Of a stretch of 10,842 nucleotides of DNA, positions 6,090 to 10,842 are shown in pieces. Positions within the stretch are counted from its first letter, which is position 1; each line of letters begins with the position of its first letter. Source of the stretch: Paracoccaceae bacterium (GTDB taxonomy: Bacteria > Pseudomonadota > Alphaproteobacteria > Rhodobacterales > Rhodobacteraceae); NCBI GenBank assembly GCA_007134805.1, contig SLKB01000331.1, positions 1-10,842 of the forward strand, written 5' to 3'. The translations under genes were made by a program, and so were the position numbers. The notes under the pieces are model-generated. The model worked only from the letters and a program-made list of their open reading frames with translations, made no database searches and was not told the origin of the DNA.

Positions 6090-7546
6090 GCGCGCCCATC
6101 GCCCAACCCCGCGCAAGCCATTTCATCGACGGCGCCTATGTCGAGGACAGTGCGGGCGCGACCTTCGAGAGCCATTTCGCCGCAACCGGCGAGGTCATCG
6201 CCCGGCTGCACGCCGCCACGCCCGCGCTGATCGACCGCGCGCTTGACGCGGCAACCGCCGCGCAGAAGGACTGGGCCGCCGCGCTGCCTGTCGCGCGCGG
6301 GCGCATCCTGATCCGCGCCGCGCAGATCCTGCGCGAGCGCAACCGCGCATTGTCCGAGCTCGAGACACTGGACACTGGAAAACCCCTGCAGGAAACGCTC
6401 GTGGCCGATGCGGCATCGGCCGCCGATGCGCTGGAATATTTCGGCGGCATGGCCGCGACGGTGACCGGCCAGACCATCCCGCTGGGCCGCGACATGGCCT
6501 ACACGCTGCGCGAGCCGCTGGGCGTCTGCGCGGGGATCGGCGCGTGGAACTACCCGATCCAGATCGCCGCGTGGAAAGCCGCGCCCGCGCTCGCCTTCGG
6601 CAATGCGCTGGTCTTCAAGCCGTCCGAGGTGACGCCCTTGTCAGCGCTGGCGCTGGCCGAGATCCTGGTCGAGGCGGGCCTGCCTTCGGGGCTTTTCAAT
6701 GTGCTGCAGGGCGGCGCCGAGGTGGGCGCGGCGCTGGCCACGGATCCGCGCGTGGCCAAGGTCTCGCTCACGGGCTCGGTGCCGACAGGGCGCAAGGTCT
6801 ATGCGGCCGCGGCCGAAGGCATCCGGCCCGTGACGATGGAGCTTGGGGGCAAATCGCCGCTGATCATCTTTGACGATGCCGATATCGAGAACGCGGTCGG
6901 CGCGGCGATGCTGGGCAATTTCTACTCCGCGGGGCAGATCTGCACCAATGGCACGCGGGTCTTCGTGCAAAAGGGCCTGCGCGCGCCCTTCCTGAAGCGG
7001 CTGACCGAGCGGACCGAGGCGATCCGCCTCGGCGATCCGCGCGCGGAGGCCACGCAGATGGGCCCGCTGGCGAGCCCCGCGCAGATGGCAAAGGTCCTGC
7101 GCTACATCGCCCTTGGCCAGTCCGAAGGCGCGCGGCTTGTGTGCGGGGGCGCGCGGCATGGCGCGACGGGGTGTTTCGTCGCCCCGACGATCTTTGCCGA
7201 TGTGACCGACGAAATGGCGATCGCGCGCGAGGAAATCTTCGGCCCGGTCCTGTCGGTGCTGGACTTCGAGACTGAGGACGAGGTGATCGCGCGCGCCAAT
7301 GCAAGCGAATTCGGCCTCGCCGCCGGGGTATTCACGCGCGATCTGGCGCGCGCGCACCGGGTGGTCGCGCGGCTCGAGGCCGGAACCTGCTGGATCAACG
7401 CCTATAACCTTACCCCGGTCGAGATGCCGTTTGGCGGCGTCAAGGCGAGCGGGCTGGGCCGCGAGAACGGGCATGCAGCGCTCGAGCATTACACGCGGGT
7501 GAAGTCGGTCTATCTGGGGCTGGGGGATGTCGATGCGCCCTATTGA
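6086..7546 (+). CDS. betB: Betaine aldehyde dehydrogenase BetB
   Basis: This 486-residue NAD(P)+-dependent aldehyde dehydrogenase converts betaine aldehyde to glycine betaine in the cytosol, the second step of choline oxidation. The nucleophile is C286 in [11 protein letters not shown] and the general base is E252 in MELGGKSP; both numbers coincide with Pseudomonas aeruginosa BADH. GAWNYP (152-157) includes N155 of the oxyanion site, and K178 and E181 in FKPSE contact the cofactor. GSVPTG (230-235) is the dinucleotide-binding loop, and EEIFGPV and [14 protein letters not shown] follow toward the C-terminus. Length is normal for BetB. The ATG at 6086 overlaps the betI stop by 4 bases, so translation is probably coupled. 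Neighbouring betI and betA make BetB much more likely than another class of aldehyde dehydrogenase. Confidence 0.96.
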   Translation: MSAPIAQPRASHFIDGAYVEDSAGATFESHFAATGEVIARLHAATPALIDRALDAATAAQKDWAAALPVARGRILIRAAQILRERNRALSELETLDTGKPLQETLVADAASAADALEYFGGMAATVTGQTIPLGRDMAYTLREPLGVCAGIGAWNYPIQIAAWKAAPALAFGNALVFKPSEVTPLSALALAEILVEAGLPSGLFNVLQGGAEVGAALATDPRVAKVSLTGSVPTGRKVYAAAAEGIRPVTMELGGKSPLIIFDDADIENAVGAAMLGNFYSAGQICTNGTRVFVQKGLRAPFLKRLTERTEAIRLGDPRAEATQMGPLASPAQMAKVLRYIALGQSEGARLVCGGARHGATGCFVAPTIFADVTDEMAIAREEIFGPVLSVLDFETEDEVIARANASEFGLAAGVFTRDLARAHRVVARLEAGTCWINAYNLTPVEMPFGGVKASGLGRENGHAALEHYTRVKSVYLGLGDVDAPY

Positions 7547-7555
7547 TCCAGCGGA

Positions 7556-7575
7556 CGCGCCCCTGCCGGGGCGCG
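7556..7575 (+). other. Hairpin 1 of two between betB and betA
   Basis: A perfect 8-base inverted repeat, CGCGCCCC (7556-7563) and GGGGCGCG (7568-7575), has a 4-base loop TGCC. It starts 10 bases after the betB stop. No T-run follows, and the neighbouring hairpin lies 14 bases further on, ahead of betA. It may stabilise betIB mRNA or act as a processing or partial attenuation site; the function is inferred from position only. Confidence 0.5.
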
Positions 7576-7589
7576 ACACCTTCACTGGG

Positions 7590-7607
7590 GCGGGCCTTGC
7601 GGCCCGC
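7590..7607 (+). other. Hairpin 2 of two between betB and betA
   Basis: A perfect 7-base inverted repeat, GCGGGCC (7590-7596) and GGCCCGC (7601-7607), has a 4-base loop TTGC, and ends 16 bases before the betA ATG. The arms are identical to those of the potF stem-loop at 127-152, and 9 bases (GGGCGGGCC) are shared including flank. Being so close to betA, it could influence ribosome access as well as mRNA stability. It may belong to a small dispersed palindrome family; one window cannot decide this. Confidence 0.5.
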
Positions 7608-7623
7608 GCCGGCGCTGCTTGAG

Positions 7624-9264
7624 ATGGAGGCCGATTACATCATCGTCGGCGCAGGTTCGGGCGGGTCGGCCGTGGCCTACCGGCTGGCCGAGGCCGGGCA
7701 TTCGGTGCTGGTGATCGAGGCCGGTGGCAGCGATGCCGGCCCGTTCATCCAGATGCCGGGCGCGCTGTCCTATCCGATGAACATGCGCCGTTATGACTGG
7801 GGGTTCGCGACCGAGCCCGAGCCGCATCTGGACGGGCGCGTGCTGGCTTGCCCGCGCGGGCGGGTGGTCGGCGGGTCCTCGAGCATCAACGGGATGGTCT
7901 ATGTGCGCGGCCATGCGCGCGATTTCGACCATTGGCTGGCGGCGGGCGCGCGCGGCTGGGGCTATGCCGATGTCCTGCCCTATTTCAAGCGGATGGAGCA
8001 GTGGCACGGCCCCGCGCCCTCGCCCTGGCGCGGGCAGGACGGCCCTGTGCATGTGACCCGCGGCGCCCGGGTGAACCCGCTGTTCCGGGCCTTCATCGAG
8101 GCAGGCGCGCAGGCGGGTTACCCGCTCACCGAGGATTACAACGGCGCCCAGCAGGAGGGCTTCGGCGCGATGGAGGCCACGATCCATCGCGGCCAGCGCT
8201 GGTCGGCCGCGCGCGCCTATCTGCGCCCCGCCCTTGCCACGCGGCGCGCGCGGGTGGTGCGCGGCGAAGTGGCGCGGGTGGCGTTTGATGAAACGGGCCG
8301 CGCGACCGGTGTGGTGCTGATCGGCGGGCGGGAGGTGCGCGCGCGCGCCGAAGTGGTGCTGGCGGCCTCGAGCATCAACACGCCGAAACTCCTGATGCTT
8401 TCAGGCATAGGCCCCGCGGCGCATCTGGCCGAGCATGGCATCGCGCTGCGCGCCGACCGCCCCGGGGTGGGCGCCAATCTGCAGGATCATCTGGAGCTTT
8501 ACCTGCAATACGCTGCGGCGCAGCCGATCACGCTTTATCGCTACTGGAACCTGCTGGGGAAGGCCTGGGTGGGCGCGCAATGGCTGTTCCTGCGCCGCGG
8601 CCCCGGCGCGTCGAACCAGTTCGAGGCCTGTGCCTTCATCCGCTCAGACCCGGGCATCGACTACCCCGACATCCAGTATCACTTCCTGCCGATCGCCGTG
8701 CGCTATGACGGGCAGGCGGTGGTCGAGGGGCACGGCTTCCAGACGCATGTGGGCCCGATGCGGTCGAAAAGCCGCGGCTGGGTGCGGCTGCGCTCAAACA
8801 ATGCGCAGGACGCGCCGCGCATCTGCTTCAACTACATGTCCCACCCCGATGACTGGGCCGAGTTCCGCGCCTGCATTCGCCTCACGCGCGAGATCATGGC
8901 GCAGCCCGCCTTCCGCCCCTATCTGCGCCACGAGATCCAGCCGGGCGCGGCGGTGCAACAGGATGCCGCGCTCGACGCGTTCATCCGCGCGCATGTCGAG
9001 AGCGCCTATCACCCCTGCGGCACGGCGCGGATGGGCCGCGCGGACGACCCGGACGCCGTGGTCGACCCGGAAGGCCGCGTGATCGGGGTCACGGGGCTGC
9101 GCGTGGCCGACAGTTCGATCTTTCCGCGCATCACCAATGGCAATCTCAACGCGCCCTCGATGATGGTGGGCGAGAAGATCGCCGATCACATCCTCGGGCG
9201 GCGGCTGCCGTCTGAAAACCTCGCGCCCTGGATCCACCCGGCGTGGAAGATCGCGCAGCGCTAG
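7624..9264 (+). CDS. betA: Choline dehydrogenase BetA (GMC oxidoreductase)
   Basis: This 546-residue FAD-dependent GMC-family enzyme oxidises choline to betaine aldehyde, probably membrane-associated and feeding electrons to the respiratory chain. The FAD-binding Rossmann motif is [11 protein letters not shown] at residues 5-15, with E in VLVIEAGG binding the ribose. GMC signature 1 is [18 protein letters not shown] (about 79-96), and signature 2 is in [16 protein letters not shown]. The catalytic histidine is H463 in [10 protein letters not shown], and the NGNLNAP segment (505-511) supplies the second active-site position. Length is near the 556 of E. coli BetA. The ATG at 7624 starts the family-like [11 protein letters not shown]; its ribosome site is weak. 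The frame is open back to a TTG at 7543 overlapping the betB stop, but the extra 27 residues are unlike BetA and span two hairpins. It is the last gene of betIBA. Confidence 0.95.
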   Translation: MEADYIIVGAGSGGSAVAYRLAEAGHSVLVIEAGGSDAGPFIQMPGALSYPMNMRRYDWGFATEPEPHLDGRVLACPRGRVVGGSSSINGMVYVRGHARDFDHWLAAGARGWGYADVLPYFKRMEQWHGPAPSPWRGQDGPVHVTRGARVNPLFRAFIEAGAQAGYPLTEDYNGAQQEGFGAMEATIHRGQRWSAARAYLRPALATRRARVVRGEVARVAFDETGRATGVVLIGGREVRARAEVVLAASSINTPKLLMLSGIGPAAHLAEHGIALRADRPGVGANLQDHLELYLQYAAAQPITLYRYWNLLGKAWVGAQWLFLRRGPGASNQFEACAFIRSDPGIDYPDIQYHFLPIAVRYDGQAVVEGHGFQTHVGPMRSKSRGWVRLRSNNAQDAPRICFNYMSHPDDWAEFRACIRLTREIMAQPAFRPYLRHEIQPGAAVQQDAALDAFIRAHVESAYHPCGTARMGRADDPDAVVDPEGRVIGVTGLRVADSSIFPRITNGNLNAPSMMVGEKIADHILGRRLPSENLAPWIHPAWKIAQR

Positions 9265-9392
9265 CCGCGGTTGTGGGCGCGGTACCACGACGGCCGGTTG
9301 CGTCGATCTCGCCACTGGCGTGTCGTGCATCGCACTGTTATGAGGGGGTTTTGGTAGATCGCGCATGCGCGTTCTCAGACAGGATCGCCGTG
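9265..9392 (+). other. betA-mlaE intergenic region
   Basis: This 128-bp gap separates the choline operon from the Mla-type operon. Directly after the betA stop there is a weak 5-base inverted repeat, CCGCG (9265-9269) and CGCGG (9278-9282), without a T-run, so termination is not certain. Further on are a 10-bp palindrome GCGCATGCGC (9361-9370) and the AGGA ribosome site (9381-9384) of the next gene. A promoter for the Mla genes is expected here, but I see no convincing -35/-10 pair. Confidence 0.25.
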
Positions 9393-10547
9393 GTGACATC
9401 CGCTGACAGCCAGATCGACCCGCGCACTGGTCATGCGCAGGATCGCGCAACGGTTGAGCGCGTGCAGGATGGCTTGCGGATCAGCGGGGCGCTGACGGTG
9501 CGCTCGGTCTCGAAAGTGCTGGGTGATCTGCGCAGCTTCGAGGCGGCAGGCGGCGGCGCGCTCGATCTCTCGGGCCTCACGCGGCTCGACACGGCCGGGG
9601 CCTATGCGCTCGAACAGATGCGCCGGCGGATCGCGCAGGCGGGCGGCGAGGTGCGGATCGCGGGCCTCTCGTCCAGCCAGCAGGCCCTGTGGGAGCGGGT
9701 GGCGCTATCGCTGCCCAAGCCCGATATCGAGACGCCCAGGCGCCGCACGCTCACCGAATACCTCGAGTTGATCGGGCGCAGTGTCGCGGCATCCGGGTCC
9801 TTCATTGCCGAACTGCTCGCCATGCTCGGCGTGTTCTTCGCGCGGCTGTTCGACAATCTCCGCCACCCGCGCAGCTTTCCGATGACCGCACTTGTCCACC
9901 ATGCCGAGCAGGTGGGCTGGCGCGCGATCCCGATCGTGTCGCTCATGGCCTTCCTGATCGGGGTGGTGCTGGCCTTTCAGGGGGCCGTGCAGCTGCGCCA
10001 GTTCGGCGCCGAGATCTTCGTGGTCGACCTGATCGCGATCTCGATCCTGCGCGAACTGGGCATCCTGCTGACCGCGATCATCGTCGCCGGGCGCACGGCG
10101 TCCAGCTTCACCGCCGCCATCGGCTCGATGAAGATGCGCGAGGAGATCGACGCGATGAACACGCTCGCCATCGATCCGGCCAATGTGCTCTTTGTCCCGC
10201 GGATCCTGGCGCTGCTGATCACGCTGCCGATCCTGGGGCTGATCGCCAATGTGATGGGGCTGTTCGGCGGCGCGATGATGTCCTGGATCGAGCTGGGCGT
10301 GTCGCCCGCGATGTTCCTGTCGCGCCTGCTCGAGGAGACCAGCATCGACCATGTGATCGTGGGCTTTTCGAAGGCACCGGTGTTTGCGCTGATCATCGGG
10401 GTGATCGGCTGCCATGCGGGCATGGGCGTCGGCGGCAATGCCGAATCGCTGGGCCGGCAGACCTCGGCCGCGGTGGTGCGCGCGATCTTCGCCGTGATCG
10501 TGGCCGACGCGCTGTTTTCGGTCTTTTTCGCGATGATGGGGATCTGA
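9393..10547 (+). CDS. mlaE: Mla-type ABC transporter permease with N-terminal STAS domain (MlaB-MlaE fusion)
   Basis: This 384-residue inner-membrane permease belongs to a lipid transport system that maintains outer-membrane asymmetry. Residues of about 20-105 form a STAS domain: GLRISGALTVRSV, then LDLSGLTRLDTAGAYAL (57-73), the loop where SpoIIAA/MlaB proteins carry their regulatory Ser/Thr (T67 here). A linker leads to the MlaE domain (about 165-384), with FQGAVQLRQFGAEIFVVDL, RELGILLTAIIVAGRTASSF and AAIGSMKMREEIDAM, all characteristic of MlaE, and several membrane helices to the C-terminus. In E. coli these are the separate proteins MlaB and MlaE. The GTG at 9393 was chosen with AGGA 8 bases upstream; GTG at 9390 is equally possible and adds one residue. 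The frame is open back to 9243 inside betA, without family resemblance. Its stop overlaps the start of mlaF by one base. Confidence 0.9.
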   Translation: MTSADSQIDPRTGHAQDRATVERVQDGLRISGALTVRSVSKVLGDLRSFEAAGGGALDLSGLTRLDTAGAYALEQMRRRIAQAGGEVRIAGLSSSQQALWERVALSLPKPDIETPRRRTLTEYLELIGRSVAASGSFIAELLAMLGVFFARLFDNLRHPRSFPMTALVHHAEQVGWRAIPIVSLMAFLIGVVLAFQGAVQLRQFGAEIFVVDLIAISILRELGILLTAIIVAGRTASSFTAAIGSMKMREEIDAMNTLAIDPANVLFVPRILALLITLPILGLIANVMGLFGGAMMSWIELGVSPAMFLSRLLEETSIDHVIVGFSKAPVFALIIGVIGCHAGMGVGGNAESLGRQTSAAVVRAIFAVIVADALFSVFFAMMGI

Positions 10548-10842
10548 TGGCAGAGCAGGAGGCGGTCATAAGGCTGCGCGGCATCCGCACCCAGTTCGGG
10601 GCGCAGGTGGTGCATGACAATCTCGACCTCGATGTCTACCGGGGCGAGGTTCTGGGCGTCGTCGGCGGCTCGGGGACAGGCAAATCGGTGCTCTTGCGCT
10701 GCATCGCGGGGCTGCGCCCGCCGCAGGGCGGCACGCTCGAGATCTTCGGCCAGGATGCGCTCAATTGCACCGAGGCCCAGCGCCGCGCGATCGACCAGCG
10801 CATGGGCGTGATGTTTCAGGATGGCGCGCTGTTTTCCAGCCT
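10547..10842 (+). CDS. mlaF: Mla-type ABC transporter ATP-binding protein, N-terminal fragment
   Basis: The first 98 codons are in the window and the gene continues past the right edge. The protein starts MAEQEAVIRLRGIRTQFG and has Walker A GGSGTGKS at residues 40-47. The Q-loop is at Q91 in VMFQDGALFSSL, where the QDGALFSSL wording is characteristic of MlaF/Ttg2A rather than other ABC ATPases. It powers lipid transport by the MlaE permease encoded just upstream. The ATG at 10547 shares its A with the TGA stop of the permease gene (TGATG), so the two are probably translationally coupled. MlaD and other parts would be expected beyond the edge. Confidence 0.93.
   Translation, partial: MAEQEAVIRLRGIRTQFGAQVVHDNLDLDVYRGEVLGVVGGSGTGKSVLLRCIAGLRPPQGGTLEIFGQDALNCTEAQRRAIDQRMGVMFQDGALFSS

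Noticed and set aside
6641..7585. Minus-strand open frame (314 codons) opposite betB
   Set aside because: It is antisense to a gene with intact catalytic residues; Arg/His/Asp-rich translation without family features.
7543..7623. TTG at 7543 as betA start, overlapping the betB stop
   Set aside because: The extra 27 residues are Arg/Pro-rich and unlike BetA, and the stretch is better explained by two perfect hairpins.
1..10842. Mobile element, CRISPR array, tRNA or phage signal
   Set aside because: No transposase, integrase, regularly spaced repeats, clover-leaf-like sequence or base-composition break was seen by eye in any part of the window.

Overview
The window is GC-rich (estimated by eye in the mid-60s percent), tightly packed, and shows alphaproteobacterial gene order and protein families. 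The combination of a choXWV choline ABC transporter, betIBA and a fused STAS-MlaE permease suggests a Rhodobacterales (Roseobacter/Rhodobacter-type) chromosome. That placement is an inference from gene content, as no marker gene is present.

Layout, left to right. At 1-1268 (minus) is the start of a polyamine ABC transporter operon: a PotF-type periplasmic binding protein followed by the first 34 codons of its ATPase, which runs off the left edge. At 1445-2434 (minus) is a PIG3/zeta-crystallin-like NAD(P)H quinone oxidoreductase. At 2517-5394 (minus) lies choX-choW-choV, encoding the binding protein, permease and ATPase (with a C-terminal CBS-like tail) of a choline importer. At 5502-9264 (plus) lies betI-betB-betA, encoding a TetR-family repressor, betaine aldehyde dehydrogenase and choline dehydrogenase. 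At 9393-10842 (plus) is the start of an Mla-type lipid transport operon: a STAS-MlaE fusion permease, then the ATPase MlaF, cut by the right edge.

The centre is one functional unit. Choline is captured by ChoX and imported by ChoWV. BetA oxidises it to betaine aldehyde and BetB oxidises that to glycine betaine. The two arms diverge from a 107-bp gap holding a 16-bp palindrome, TTGATTG-AC-CAATCAA, which is very probably the BetI operator. The layout parallels E. coli betT/betIBA, with an ABC importer in place of the BCCT carrier BetT.

Most of the window is conventional metabolism and transport, and I found no convincing undescribed system. The points worth a second look are non-coding. Stem-loops sit directly after both binding-protein genes, two tandem hairpins lie between betB and betA (one sharing its arm sequence with the potF hairpin), and dyads cluster upstream of potF. 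There is also a mixed PotF/PotD substrate-pocket signature in the polyamine-binding protein. No tRNA, rRNA, CRISPR array, insertion sequence or other mobile element was seen, and no gene-free stretch exceeds 300 bases.
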